64,000 nucleotides of DNA from Flammulina velutipes (taxonomy: Eukaryota; Basidiomycota; Agaricomycetes; Agaricales; Physalacriaceae), in assembly GCA_011800155.1 (NCBI GenBank), contig CM022368.1, positions 868,001 through 932,000 of the forward strand, written 5' to 3'. Positions 45,357 through 56,116 of this stretch are shown piece after piece. A program made the position numbers and the translations under genes. The notes beneath the pieces were generated by a model. The model worked only from the letters and a program-made list of their open reading frames with translations, had not been told where the DNA came from and searched no databases. The number at the start of each line of letters is the position of its first letter. The first letter of the stretch is position 1.

Positions 45357-45641
45357 AGACATTGATTGCTTATGGACACGGCCGTTGATTTTTGTTCTTG
45401 TTATAATATTGATATACCATAGAATCCGAGGATACTACGAGGCATACGCTACTTGTTACTTAGCTTACAAGTTCGAAGATACAGAGAGGCACCTCGAGGG
45501 CTTCATGGATGCAATTTGGCGTATACCCAATTCTTATTTAATCAGCCCCAGTCCGTTCTATGACTGAATTTATTATGGTCGTGCTATTCAAATGCAACAG
45601 TCTTATGTAGTCTATTTGGCTCCAAGAAAGAAAGAAGAACA

Positions 45642-46950
45642 TCAGGCGATGATAACCTCACGGCTCTGCTGCACCTCAAGACCGTGGTCACCAAAATACC
45701 TTCCAGATCCAAAGTTCCACTCGTCGTGACCACGAATCCATTGTCCTGGAGAAATGGTTAGCTCTGGCGACTCAGTAGTTCGATGCATTATTTACCGAGT
45801 CCCTCGACGTAAAGAGCAACTTGGCGATCGATTTCCTCGCCATAAGAGGGGAATCCGCGTTTGTTGAGGACGTCATCCCTGACCTTCATGAAGCTCTCCA
45901 CGATCTCGTCGTGGCGGTCCGAGATCCATTGCAAAGCACCATCCAGGTCTGTCTTTTCGTTGTGCATAACGACGGTCACAGCGTTGTAGTCGTAGTCGTC
46001 AGCGAGGACTTCCTTCTTGTACGAGCACATGTCCTAATTAACAATGGGGGGTTAGTGTATGGAGACCTAAATGAAGCATGTCACATACGTTGGCTAAAAC
46101 GATCATATCAGAAGTATCCTTGTTCAAGGATTCGATGAAAGGGTGTTGCATAGCCTCATGGGGGAGACCGATGTCCAAAGAAATTTCGAGGAGGGCAAAG
46201 GACGGGTCGGAGCCAATGTTGTCACGGCGGGCAAGCATGTACTCGTCGATGGTGCAGATGTACTTGCTGCTGCGACGCTCACCCTGAGTGATAACGGAGT
46301 CGATGTACATCCTCCAGGCCTTCTCGAAGCGCTCAATAACGACACGAGGAGCGACGCTTGAGGCGCGCTTCCAGAATCTGTGTTACTCGATCGTTAGCAT
46401 TGAGCGAATGAGGAATTATGAATCTACGCACTGTCTAGCAATCTCGCCGATGATACTCTCGCCCTCGGGGCGTGGCTTGTCAGGGTGAAGAATGGCGTCC
46501 ATGGTGGCTTCGCACCGCTCGATAACGACATCCATGGGTTGATTGTCGGTGTGTTCGTCAAGAGTGAAGAAAGTGTGCATCAAGTCACAGCAGCTGCGCA
46601 AGTTGACTATAGAAATATCAGCTTCATGCAGGGGTATCAGCGAAATGGGTTGCTTACAGTGCGAGGCCTGGGGGAAGGTGAGAGCAGACACCAAACCTAT
46701 TGCGCACCGTTAACAATCAAGAAAGGTAAGTTTTAAGAAAACACATACTGAAATCACACTTGTTGAACGCCACTTGAGCTTCGGGAGAGAAAGGCTTGAA
46801 GCTCTCAAGCCATGCAACCGACTCTGCTTGGCAAGAACGGTAGTGAGGGCTGATAATCCTCTGCCACGGCCAGTTGCGCAAAGTGTAAGGAAGGTAGTAA
46901 ACCTGGGGCTTCTGGGCCGCAGTCTGAATAGCTTGAGTCGAGGAAGACAT
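45642..46950 (-). CDS. Sesquiterpene synthase (class I terpene cyclase)
   Basis: This enzyme would cyclise farnesyl diphosphate. ATG is at 46948-46950, and the stop is TGA at 45642-45644 after 'QSREVIIA'. The N-terminus has '[21 protein letters not shown]' (shown in part) and '[16 protein letters not shown]'. The Asp-rich motif is '[17 protein letters not shown]' (DEHTD, about 46550). The NSE/DTE motif, 'NDMCSYKKE', is formed by splicing at about 46030-46085. 'RREQ'-like and '[14 protein letters not shown]' segments lie between, and '[19 protein letters not shown]' is the usual basidiomycete C-terminal 'W...W...RY' block. Length (about 345) and motifs are complete, so it should be active. The product cannot be predicted. 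A TATAAAT box lies about 70 bp upstream (47019-47025). Confidence 0.94.
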
Positions 46951-47470
46951 TTCGTTGAGGACGTAGGAAGGAAAGACAGAAGATAAACTGTTTGAACTTT
47001 TCCGTAGCTCGCCATCGCATTTATAGAGATCTCTCTACATCATACGCCCAGTTGGAAAAACGATCGACGCTCTATGGAGATCCCGCATAGCAGTTTGGAG
47101 GAATAATTGCCTGTAATGCGAGAACGAGCGGTGCCCCTTTGGGCGCTAGAGATATAGTAAATCTGTACTGGTGATTGCGCTTTCACTCGGTGACAGTCGT
47201 ACTCGGATTGAAAAGAACGATGAGCTGTACGCCGGGAATCGTCAGCCTACATAGTTGGACGCAATGGTGGCCAAGTGGCGGATGCAGGACACACTGAGCT
47301 GTCGGTGTTTGAGTTATGAGCGAGAACACCATTTGGTTCATCATTGCCGCCGATCTATTCGGCGGAAATCATCATCCAAGTTGTATGTGCAGGATAGACA
47401 TAACGAGGAAGGTAGTCTAAGGCCATATCAGTGCGCGCTAAACATGCATAGCCTTCACCTCAAACCTCAC
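46951..47470. promoter_or_regulatory. Upstream region of the terpene synthase with TATA box
   Basis: Between the terpene synthase start and the next gene's stop there is no supported gene. On the minus strand a TATAAAT element at 47019-47025 lies about 70 bp before the terpene synthase ATG. Confidence 0.5.
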
Positions 47471-47973
47471 CTATTTGTCATCTTTCGACTTTGCTAGTAT
47501 CTCCTCCACCCGTTTGACCTTGCCTTCATTGACCTTTCCATTACTCGGTCTGTCAGTGCGCGTTCCGATCCTGATGTCGGTCGCAATGCGAGGAATACCC
47601 TGCGCATGGACAGCGGCATGGCACTCGTGGATGGCATTACAAACATCCGACCAAGGACCTTCGAGATTGGTGCCATAACCACTGCGATAGAGAACCCCAT
47701 TAAGTGCTAATAAGATTCAACGGCGGTAAGAACGTACTGCATCTATCAAATAATCAGGCGAGAGATAGAAAGCAAACACAGCGACATACGGAGTATACCA
47801 GCCCGGATTTCTCCAAAACGCGTTGACACTCGGCGACAAAGATGGCGACCTGTTGCCTACCCCAGTCAGCGCGTTCCGGATGATGAGGCAAGCCATACAG
47901 ATGCATCAGGCGCGTTCATCGGTATCAAGCAGAAGTCAGCAGCAGCGTATAGTTCATCTTTTCCGGAGGACAT
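47471..47973 (-). CDS. ECM15: MTH1187/YkoF-like thiamine-binding fold protein (UPF0045, Ecm15-like)
   Basis: ATG is at 47971-47973, and the stop is TAG at 47471-47473. Four exons give about 105 residues. The order is 'YAAADFCLIPMNAPDAS', then 'VAIFVAECQRVLEKSGLVYS', then 'MHGYGTNLEGPWSDV'. The last part is 'AIHECHAAVHAQGIPRIATDI' (about) and 'RIGTRTDRP'. The 'MHGYGTxxEGxWxxV' and 'G..RI.TDIRIGTRxD' blocks are diagnostic of UPF0045. The 'MH' junction is rebuilt by a GTACGT-donor intron. Members form tetramers and are thought to bind thiamine or a related small molecule, and yeast Ecm15 is non-essential. Confidence 0.88.
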
Positions 47974-48066
47974 CGTGGTGAATGAGAAAGATCATCAATT
48001 GCGTGAAGCGCCCGTTGCCGAGGGCAAGGTCCGGCATCATATTGGTACTCCTTTGAAACAGGACAA

Positions 48067-48139
48067 GGGGTCATAGCTCAGTTGGGAGAGCAGCAGACTG
48101 AAGTTCTGAAGGTCCCCAGTTCAATCCTGGGTGACCCCA
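48067..48139 (+). tRNA. tRNA-Phe (anticodon GAA), intronless
   Basis: These 73 nt fold as a cloverleaf. The acceptor stem is GGGGTCA/TGACCCC, the D arm GCTC-AGTTGGGA-GAGC, and the anticodon loop CTGAAGT has anticodon GAA. The T arm is CCCAG-TTCAATC-CTGGG and the discriminator is A. The first pair of the anticodon stem (G27/A43) is mismatched; the other stems are perfect. A and B box promoter sequences are canonical. CCA is not encoded. A short T-run (48145-48148) may be the pol III terminator. Confidence 0.95.
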
Positions 48140-48275
48140 CTAGCTTTTGTTGCTTTTCGATTTTGCAACCGAAACTCACAAGGCCCTTCTTCTCATCGCT
48201 GTAAGAAAGCAGCAGGTTCAGTGGGAATAGCCTTAATGGTCCGTATTCATGCAACTAATCGACGATAATCCTCCT

Positions 48276-49419
48276 TCATTTCGCATTGAGCACAATACGC
48301 CAACGGGCCATAAACCCAGCATCAACAAGTGCAGCCTCCCAAGCCAGCAGAAATCTTTCCTGTCGCCATTTCTCCAGCCCATGCTCATCAACAAGACGCG
48401 CTCTGATCGTCCCTTGTTCAACGAGGTTACGCTCCATCGTCGCGAGGAAACTTGAGTAGTCTTTGGATATGTTTTCGACTGTCTTGATCTTGATATGTGT
48501 TAAAGGTTGGATGATGTTCATGACCTCAAAAAGAGAGCCCAGAAGTGGCGACGATAGCCGAGAGCGGTAGGCGAGAGGCAAGGCGCATAGGATGAACTCT
48601 GGACTAAGAGAAGGAACATTTTGCGACACAAAAGAAGTGAATTCGATGCAGTCGAGGGAGAGTGTGTTGCTGATAGCAGATTTCCAGCGTCGATGGAGAA
48701 CGGTATCTAGAAAAAGGGTATTGCGATATTGGGAGATATGTGGCAGGTCTATCTCGCGCATACAGTCAGTATATCATCAAGAAAAAGAATCTATCTACCT
48801 GTCGCCTTGGGGTGTGCCTGCGTGAAGCCTGATTAGACGCGCGATTTGGAGGAGACGAGGAGTTTACCTCGAAGATGAACTGGTTCTTGAGCAACCAAAA
48901 GACGATCTTCATACTTGAACTCTCTACATTCAATCGTATGTTCCACCCCTTCGTTTCGTATCGGTTTTGCATCAGAGTCGTAAGAGTAGCGATTGGATTT
49001 CGTAGCTCGATTGAATCATCCAGAATGCCTTTGATAATGCGAGACGAGCAGAGGGTGATGGTTCTGCTGCGAAGATCAACGGTGTGAGGGATGGATGACA
49101 ACTTGCGAGCATCGCGTGATGGAATAACGACGGAGGATAGCGCTGCAAGACAAGTTTCGCGCGCATATGACGGTGCTGAAGGATGGCGAGCGAGTTGACG
49201 GCGAACGAGGTAGCAAAGAATGATGACTGGAACGAAAAAGAGCCATAGAGGCGCAGATATTGCGAGGGTACCATGTTTAGCGGCGCGTAGCATTTTGTGC
49301 CCGGTTCTGAACAAGTGTTCGTGGAATCTACATGCGTCAGGAAGATCTAGAGGGTATATCACGAAGGACATGGCGATGGCAGGAGGACAAGCGAGCACCT
49401 GATCAAAGAAGCGCGTCAT
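48276..49419 (-). CDS. Membrane-anchored protein of unknown function
   Basis: The start is ATG at 49417-49419 ('MTRFFDQVLACPPAIAMSF') and the stop is at 48276. Three exons give about 345 residues. One exon is only 19 nt (48799-48817), flanked by two 50-nt introns (48749-48798 and 48818-48867). A single strong transmembrane segment 'ISAPLWLFFVPVIILCYLV' lies near residues 57-75. The C-terminal half contains 'LFLDTVLHRRWKSAIS', 'LSPEFILCALPLAYRSRLS' and 'IIQPLTHIKIKTVENIS', with no known domain. Continuity of frame over the whole length supports a real gene. Function is not recognised. Confidence 0.65.
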
Positions 49420-49540
49420 TTCAAAGTTTCTCGTCAATATTTCGATAACAATGCACGACTATAGCTCGAATGTCTCTTTCAGATAAATAGATGATAGATA
49501 AGTACAGTGTACAAACGAGCGACAATGTGCGTACGATCCA

Positions 49541-50884
49541 TCAGCAGATTATACAAGACGAGTCCTCCTGAGGCTTGGAGAGGCTGACATCCAAACGAGC
49601 CGTTTGTATTGGATGCTTTCTCTCTGGCAAGGGCGCGGAGATCTCCCTGTACTTTCCTCTTCGGCTGGGAGGTTGAATCTGCTGGGCCGACCTGAGTAGG
49701 ACCGAGACTAGCGCCATTCTAGATGTCGTGTCCGTGAACTTGGCATCCACAAACGTCGCAGCGCTCTGTGACATCAGCGCCAAAGAAACAAAGCCAGGTG
49801 TAAACGATATCCGCCACATCCTACCACTGGCAACGAATTCTACCCCAGCCTGGGGATCGATGCCCTCCAAGTGGACTGCGAACCGCTTCCCGCCTGCCAC
49901 CTCGTCGACTCTGACTCTTCCTGGTATTCCCATCCATGCGCGTAAGCGCTGATAGAGCTTCCAATCTGCGCGGATGATCGCCCCCTGGCGCATTTCATCG
50001 TCCATCGGGCCAGGAGCATACTTCAGCAGAGACTGGATGACGGAGTCATTCAGACCTTTGACTACTGCCCAATACAACGGAGAATGTCCATCTACCCTGC
50101 CCTCTCGTAGTACGCTCCCCAGCGTAATATTGCAGAGCGAACACGCCTCCTCGAGCGTCTTCAGTATCACATCAGCATCTGTGTGTCCCTCGAGCCTTGT
50201 GAGGAACTCCAGAGAATGGGCCTGTACGAGCTGGACCGTCTTTTTGTTAGAGCAAAAGAACGATGCTTTTCTGAATCCTGCGAGGTCCAAGAGTTCTTGG
50301 GGAGTGGTTGGCGTAACTGGGGGACGTCCCCGAGTACGAGCGCGAGTCGAGATGGATGAATTGATGTCTGGATTGGTGTTCTGGCATTGTATTTGAGACT
50401 GGCGACGACTTGTTGGAACGGTGCCGGCGTGCTTTGCTCTTCTGTTGGGTCGCGATGGACCTTCGGAGTTGGATCGCCGTCTACGAGAAGGTGAAGGAGC
50501 CTGACCGGCTTGACCAATGGGGGGAGCTGGATGCGTGGAAGCGGATGGAAGTTGCAGGTTGGACACAGTTGTACGGAGAGGGAATGCCGCAGAAGAAGGA
50601 TATCGGCGAGAATCTCGACCGGGACGCTCCCGACGTTGCTGCTGCGGAATTGCTGGTGCAGAATGTCTCTCAAAATACGGTGGAGAAACGTCAAGGAGAG
50701 CTGGACGAGGCGGTGGAGGGACTGGGGAGGACGTCGGTTCAAGAATAGGTAAAGGTCCTAGTGATGTTGTTACCACAGGAGCTACGGGATCACCAAAGTC
50801 AGCATTGAGCACTGACTCGTACGACGGAGGAGGGCGTTCTTCAGAGACTGGATAAGACGTAGGAAGAGGCTCTGCGAGGATCAT
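49541..50884 (-). CDS. Proline-rich protein with PPxY motif and C-terminal CaaX box
   Basis: This is a single exon of 447 residues. The first true ATG is at 50884; the open frame extends further upstream without an ATG. The N-terminal 200 residues are Pro/Ser/Arg-rich and include 'RPPPSYESV', a PPxY motif of the kind bound by WW domains of Nedd4/Rsp5 ligases and arrestin-like adaptors. The middle contains 'TTPQELLDLAGFRKASFF' and an ankyrin-like 'DGHSPLYWAVVKGLNDSVIQ'. The C-terminal 150 residues look folded ('GGKRFAVHLEGIDPQAG', 'GRMWRISFTPGFVSLAL'). The last four residues are CIIC, a CaaX prenylation box of the farnesyl type. Membrane attachment is inferred. No named family was recognised. 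Confidence 0.75.
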   Translation of the reverse strand: MILAEPLPTSYPVSEERPPPSYESVLNADFGDPVAPVVTTSLGPLPILEPTSSPVPPPPRPALLDVSPPYFERHSAPAIPQQQRRERPGRDSRRYPSSAAFPLRTTVSNLQLPSASTHPAPPIGQAGQAPSPSRRRRSNSEGPSRPNRRAKHAGTVPTSRRQSQIQCQNTNPDINSSISTRARTRGRPPVTPTTPQELLDLAGFRKASFFCSNKKTVQLVQAHSLEFLTRLEGHTDADVILKTLEEACSLCNITLGSVLREGRVDGHSPLYWAVVKGLNDSVIQSLLKYAPGPMDDEMRQGAIIRADWKLYQRLRAWMGIPGRVRVDEVAGGKRFAVHLEGIDPQAGVEFVASGRMWRISFTPGFVSLALMSQSAATFVDAKFTDTTSRMALVSVLLRSAQQIQPPSRRGKYREISAPLPERKHPIQTARLDVSLSKPQEDSSCIIC

Positions 50885-52186
50885 GGTCGCGACACAGACA
50901 GGAATTTGAGTAACTGGGTGCTGTTGAGTGTATCGAAGTAAAAGACTTTCATTGCCAGCCTGCACCGCAATGCGCAGGCGGCAAAACGTTCGGCATCTTG
51001 ATACAGACAGATGGAACGTGAACTATTATGAAAGGCCCATCTCGCACAGACGAGCGTTCGATTCAACGACACTATATGTCAGTAGCTGAGGATGCTTGAA
51101 CTGCAGTATGCTCATTGCTCAACTTGAAGTTAACCCGGAGACCCGGACCGCATACTTACGCGTAATTTAAAGTTGATTTTTGATTTCAATTATCGGACAA
51201 GGTCCCGATCTTATCAGTACTGAGGCTCCCGAAACCGCGACTTATGAGTAGCAGAGCATAGAGCTTCGCCCCACTGGACAAGTGCGATACGAATGTCCAG
51301 CATTGTCCACAGCTGTCCATTTCACTCAAGCGCTCTCAGCAGTGGTCTGGACACGGAGATCATTCCGCTACAATATCCGATCTGATCCGCCACAATTGTA
51401 AAGAACCCTGTCCTTCTCTTCCCATGGCCCTCGCACTGTTCAACGCGCCCAACGACGAGGCCTCAGTCCAACCTGATTCTGTGATGATTTCGTAGTATCG
51501 TCGAGGGTACCTATCAACATTGGGGTCCAGTACACCAGCTTTCAATCGAATTTCCAGAGTCCAGGCTGATTTTAAGTTCGGCCAATTCAGCCAGTGAAAT
51601 GAGGAAAATTCTTACCGCCTGCGTCTCTATCTTTCAAAGGACCTCGACTATCGCGCCTGAAGCTACAGCATTCTGGAAGATCTTCAGGTGCATCGCCGGC
51701 CCCCATTGTTTCCACCCCACACTTCCTCGCGCCGCCACACTTTAGCTGTTGCTAGCAACTGCCACTGGCAACCGGGGTCCGGATACAATTCCCGTGACAT
51801 TGGTGAACCTCTCAGGCTCTTCAAAAACCGTGCTAAGGTTGATCAAAACCCCAGATAGATAAACAATAAAGAGATTCAAGCTGTATGTCAACGTCAAGTC
51901 GAAAGCCACTACATAACGCAAACTATACGGTTCCACAATTCACTATTTTCCCATTGTTCTACGTGGGTTATCGTGCAAGTGGCTTGAAAGAAGCCCCAAT
52001 ATGCTGATTGCCGTAAGCACGCGTTCTGTCGCCCCGTTTTTTTTAACCTTCCGATCCTGAGTCCGGCTGCAAGAAATTATCACGAACCAGAATGAACCCT
52101 GATGGCCCAGCTCAGATCAGGACCAAGAAAGATATATATCTCCAGCTGGCCGTCGTAATTTTGCAGCCCACCCATCTCCTCCCTCC
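50885..52186. other. 1.3-kb intergenic spacer
   Basis: No open frame with an ATG and recognisable motifs lies here. A GATATATATC string near 52129-52138 could serve as the TATA region of the following gene, about 50 bp before its ATG. Otherwise it is unremarkable. Confidence 0.45.
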
Positions 52187-53910
52187 ATGTCTGCCGCAGC
52201 TCCCACTACCAAGTTCGTGGCTGACACCCTCGGTGCCGTCCAAATTGGCGTCCTCATAAATTCCATCCTCATCGGAGTGGTCTTCATGCGTATGCAATGT
52301 TGTCCCCACAAAGGCTTTGTAGACTGATTCTTCGTAGAATGGGTGACCTACTTCAGCAACAAGTTCAAGGATCCCGTGAGTTCGCTGTCTGTTTTGCTTG
52401 TTTGAGTCTAACCTTTCCTCTAGTGGCCTATCCAGTACGATGTTTCCTCACATTACTTCCGGTGTCTTACGAACGCGACACAGATTTCTCGTGTACTGGG
52501 TTATGGTATTGGACATAGCTCACAGTGCTATATCGTGGGAGGTGAGTATTTATCCATCGCTGTGTATTGCGCTCACAATTCGCCATAGTACCTATGGATG
52601 TACACGGTCAGAAATTTCGGGGACCCACTAACGTTGGTGGCATCTCACTGGGTTCGTCACCTTATCATCTTAACCCTTTGTCCAACTCAAAATATGGCCC
52701 TCAGGAATATGACAGCGGTCCCTGGTTCATCGTCCTGTACGTCCTCCTGAATTGTCCTGGTTTGATCGAAGCTCACCAACACCTTCAGAACCGCCTCGCC
52801 CATCCAGGTCTTCTTAGCAATGCGCATCCGAAAAATGTTGGCCGGAAAGCCCTACCAGATCGCCAACGTTCTCTTTGGCCTCACCTGCTTGTTATCATTC
52901 ATTCAAGTCATCTTCGGTCTCTATATGTCCACCAGCTTGCTCATCGGCGTCAAAAATGTCGAGGACTATGTCAAATTCGTCAGTATTGCTGTGGCTTGGG
53001 AGTCATTTGCCATAGCGACAGATGCTATCATCATGCATGTGCAAATTCCTTGGACTCTGACGCTGTACTGATGAAGGACTTGCAGGTTCTCCTCGATCGC
53101 TACCCTCCTGTACAGGCGAACGGGTTTCAAGCGTATGTTACCAGTTCCCGGCGGCCCCATCACGGACACTGACTATCTCCCCATCAGAGACCGACTGGAT
53201 CGTGTTCAACTTGATATTGGTCTCTATTGAATGTGCTGTTCCTGTTACCCTGTTCACTGTAAGCTTCCTCTCTAGCTCACCATATGGACGCGCTGATGCA
53301 TTTCCAGATTGGCCATATGACATCGGTGGTATGTTAGGCTCGTCTGAAGCCCTTGGTCAAAGCTGATGTCACTTTTCCAGATCTCCAGTCCAACCACTGG
53401 AATCCATCAGCTCTTCGCTTGGTCTCAGGGTATGTGCTTCCACGGATGCATTTTTTCGCCCATGTGCTAACTGCTTTTTCCCGTTTAGCCCGTTTATATT
53501 CGTAAGTCCCACGGTGAATCGTGCATGGTCCACACGTTAACTTTTCGTCATCGTAACATAGGAACACTCTCTTTGTCGTACGTGCCTGCCTCGCTCGCTC
53601 TGTGCCATTTCACTGACCGTCTTTCTAGAACCTCAACGCCCGCGGTAAGCTGCGTCGGGGTCAAAATGCTACCGGAAGTTCGTTCGGTGGCCTATCCGGT
53701 GCTGAGCGTGGCCATGCTACCATGGCTAAATCTCGGGGCGGGGGCCCTCAGGTTGGTGGCCTTCTTATTTCCAGCGAGGTTCGTCTGGCTCACCATCACC
53801 CCCAGGTCCACATTGACGTGGTTCGCGAACAGACCTACGCCATGGATCCCATATCATCAAAATTGAGCGACACTGAGTTGTACACAAACGGGAAACAGAA
53901 TGAGATGTAA
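52187..53910 (+). CDS. DUF6534-type membrane protein (Agaricomycete family)
   Basis: The start is ATG at 52187 ('MSAAAPTTKFVADTLGAVQIG'), then 'VLINSILIGVVF'. Many small exons follow: 'MQWVTYFSNKFKDP', 'RFLVYWVMVLDIAHSAISWE', 'YLWMYTVRNFGDPLTLVASH', 'MRIRKMLAGKPYQIANVLFG', 'YVKFVSIAVAWESFAIATDA' and a hydrophilic tail containing 'NARGKLRRGQNATGSSFGGL'. The 'DTLGALxIG', 'YFxxxxKDxWxxK..V..VW.LD..H' and 'R...GN' order is that of the DUF6534 family, expanded in mushrooms and with no established function. The stop is TAA at 53908-53910. Exact exon borders in 52320-52700 are uncertain. Confidence 0.8.
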
Positions 53911-54343
53911 TCAAGTAGGGTGGAGATCGTTGTTGGATTTTTTTTATAATTGGTGTTCTAGATGGCCAATAGCTAGCGTACCGTAGTCTAGATTAGTTTC
54001 GTCGTCGCTCGTTCTTTTTATTGTTTGGCTTGGATAGCACATGTAGACTAATTTACTCAGGCGCATAGTACGCAGAAAATGGTGCATCTTTTTTTCACAC
54101 CGTTCAGAGAGTCTGAAGAACATCAAATCTTTATATTTGTGCGCCACGCGCGATCTTAGCTCATCCCATCTGTTCCCGTTGAACGCGGTCCTTAGTAGGG
54201 ACGACAGCTGTCTCAAGTTCCCCAAGAGGACAGGAAATTTTGATCAGAGATAATTGCAAGTATATTGTAGTGTGAATAAACGACCCCGAGAGCGATAAAT
54301 GACATTAATAAAGAAGTTAAGTAACGTTTACTAGATCGTCCAT
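53911..54343. other. Convergent intergenic spacer
   Basis: This is flanking DNA with a T-run at 53940-53946 and poly-T at about 54091. A 93-codon minus-strand frame (53944-54225) lacks an ATG start and known motifs. Confidence 0.45.
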
Positions 54344-56116
54344 TCAACTAGTACCTATGACAGGCTTCAATAGCGTGGAAGTTTTCAGGATCAAACCATC
54401 CTGGCACAGTCTGTCCAGTCGCGAGTGGATGAGCGTCCGCACCATGTCATGATTACTTTCCGCCTCTGCATCTTGACTGAACCAACATAAATCGATATTT
54501 TTCAGGCGCTCGATAGCATCATCCGCCCAGCGTGCTTCCACCATGTCCGAAAGGCCCTCAGGCTTCAGCTTCAGATCCCCACTGAGCTGAAGAACACTGA
54601 GCCGTGGGACGACCTCCGACCGGGTAAGACTGCCCACGAAAATGTCGAGTTCCCATTCATGCAACAATCCGACATCCGTGAGACGAATCTCCACGAGAGT
54701 CGGTGTTGCGGCGATGACACGAGAAAGGTCGATGGTGATTGTGCCGCAGTTGAAATGGAGAACGGTGAGAGGGCAGCTAGAGCGCATGACGAGGCTACAA
54801 ATGGCGGTGAACACATGTTCGTTGTCGCGGGTGTCCTCTGCTACAGCAGCACAGTTTACCTCCAGCGAGGAGAGCACTGGTGTCTGTATGAACCCCAGAA
54901 TTTGGTGAATCCCGCTAGTTCGTTGACCTGGTAGCCCAGACACTATCTTGAAGCGCCGTAACGTGGGGCAGTGTTTTAATCTGGGAGGGACCGAAATGAC
55001 ATCTGGGCATCGCGTACTGAATTCCTGTAATGCAGGCATTTTCCCAAGGATCTGCAAGAGGCGTGGCATGGAGGGACTGGCATGGTGTCGGTGGCGTGCA
55101 ATGTCGTTCAAAGGAAGCATGTAGCTGGAGTAATATTTAGTGATGGATGTCCAAGGGAGTTGAAAGCTGGAATCGGCACGACGGTAATCGACGATGGTGA
55201 CGTGGCGCAACACAGGTGCTTCGGCGAACACAGATATCGCGGAATGATCATATGCTTCGCGCCCAGAGTTGAGCAGTACGATATCCGTGAGTGATCTGAA
55301 TGAGAATTTGAGCAATGAAAAGCCTGCAACCATAGCGGGGCGTAAGTATAGTTCGAGCCTTTCCATCCTGGGGGCATAGGCTAGAAGGAATGGCGCAAGG
55401 AATGGAGGGAGGGTGGAGAAATGCGATCTAGGGCGGTGGTTGCAGATGCAGATGGAAAGAGGATGCTGGCCACTACGCCCTAGATGGACTCCGATACGTC
55501 TGAGATAGCGATTGTTTCCTTCCGTAAAGTTCTTGTCGTTGATCACGATGACGATTGACGACCAAAGACGCGGTGAGTCAAGGACTGCTCTGCGCCATTG
55601 TTTGCATACGAGTTCGATTGACCAAAGGCTGTTCTTCGTCGGGTAAAAGTCACGATCGTGTCTCGGAGGGTCTTGTGCGTCGAGATCGTAGCTGGGCAGC
55701 ATGGGAGCGGGAAATTGGATGACACCGGTAAATATGCGAGAAAGGATCTCCGAAGGGAGTCGACGAACAGCGCTGAGGGGAGCCTGTGCGCCTGCTACGG
55801 CCTGCTTGAGGGTATCTACTTCCCGTACAAGTGCCGCGACGCGTTCATCGACAACGGAAACTTGGGACACGCATTCCGCCCGGAAATCGAGGAGGCGCGA
55901 TTTTGTCGCGTTGACGGTGTCAATTCGAGACTTGAGTTCCGCGATGATTCCACGAAGGGTGTCTTCTTCGGCGGGATGAAGAGGGTTATTTGTTCCTTTC
56001 AGGTGGTCGAAATTATCCAGCGCAGCGGGAAGAGGAGCAGGTGTATGAGAAGGTATTGTGTGGTTGGCGCAGCTGCAGCCGTCAAAGCATGCTATCCATT
56101 CAAGGAGGCCAGACAT
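54344..56116 (-). CDS. F-box protein with N-terminal coiled coil
   Basis: This is a single exon of 590 residues from ATG at 56114-56116 to the stop at 54344. Residues about 50-110 form a heptad-like helix ('LRGIIAELKSRIDTVNATKS', 'RVAALVREVDTLKQ'). Next is the F-box 'LSAVRRLPSEILSRIFTG' with 'SIELVCKQWRRAVLDSPRLWSS'. The C-terminal two thirds have leucine-rich-like repeats ('MERLELYLRP', 'LRHVTIVDYRR', 'LSSLEVNCAAV', 'LVEIRLTDVGLL'). This coiled coil-F-box-LRR-like design is a large expanded family in Agaricomycetes, presumed substrate receptors of SCF ubiquitin ligases. Substrate is unknown. Confidence 0.88.
   Translation of the reverse strand: MSGLLEWIACFDGCSCANHTIPSHTPAPLPAALDNFDHLKGTNNPLHPAEEDTLRGIIAELKSRIDTVNATKSRLLDFRAECVSQVSVVDERVAALVREVDTLKQAVAGAQAPLSAVRRLPSEILSRIFTGVIQFPAPMLPSYDLDAQDPPRHDRDFYPTKNSLWSIELVCKQWRRAVLDSPRLWSSIVIVINDKNFTEGNNRYLRRIGVHLGRSGQHPLSICICNHRPRSHFSTLPPFLAPFLLAYAPRMERLELYLRPAMVAGFSLLKFSFRSLTDIVLLNSGREAYDHSAISVFAEAPVLRHVTIVDYRRADSSFQLPWTSITKYYSSYMLPLNDIARHRHHASPSMPRLLQILGKMPALQEFSTRCPDVISVPPRLKHCPTLRRFKIVSGLPGQRTSGIHQILGFIQTPVLSSLEVNCAAVAEDTRDNEHVFTAICSLVMRSSCPLTVLHFNCGTITIDLSRVIAATPTLVEIRLTDVGLLHEWELDIFVGSLTRSEVVPRLSVLQLSGDLKLKPEGLSDMVEARWADDAIERLKNIDLCWFSQDAEAESNHDMVRTLIHSRLDRLCQDGLILKTSTLLKPVIGTS

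Noticed and set aside
53944..54225. 93-codon open frame on the minus strand
   Set aside because: It begins with TTG and lies in the 3' flank between convergent genes; no domain or conserved pattern is visible.
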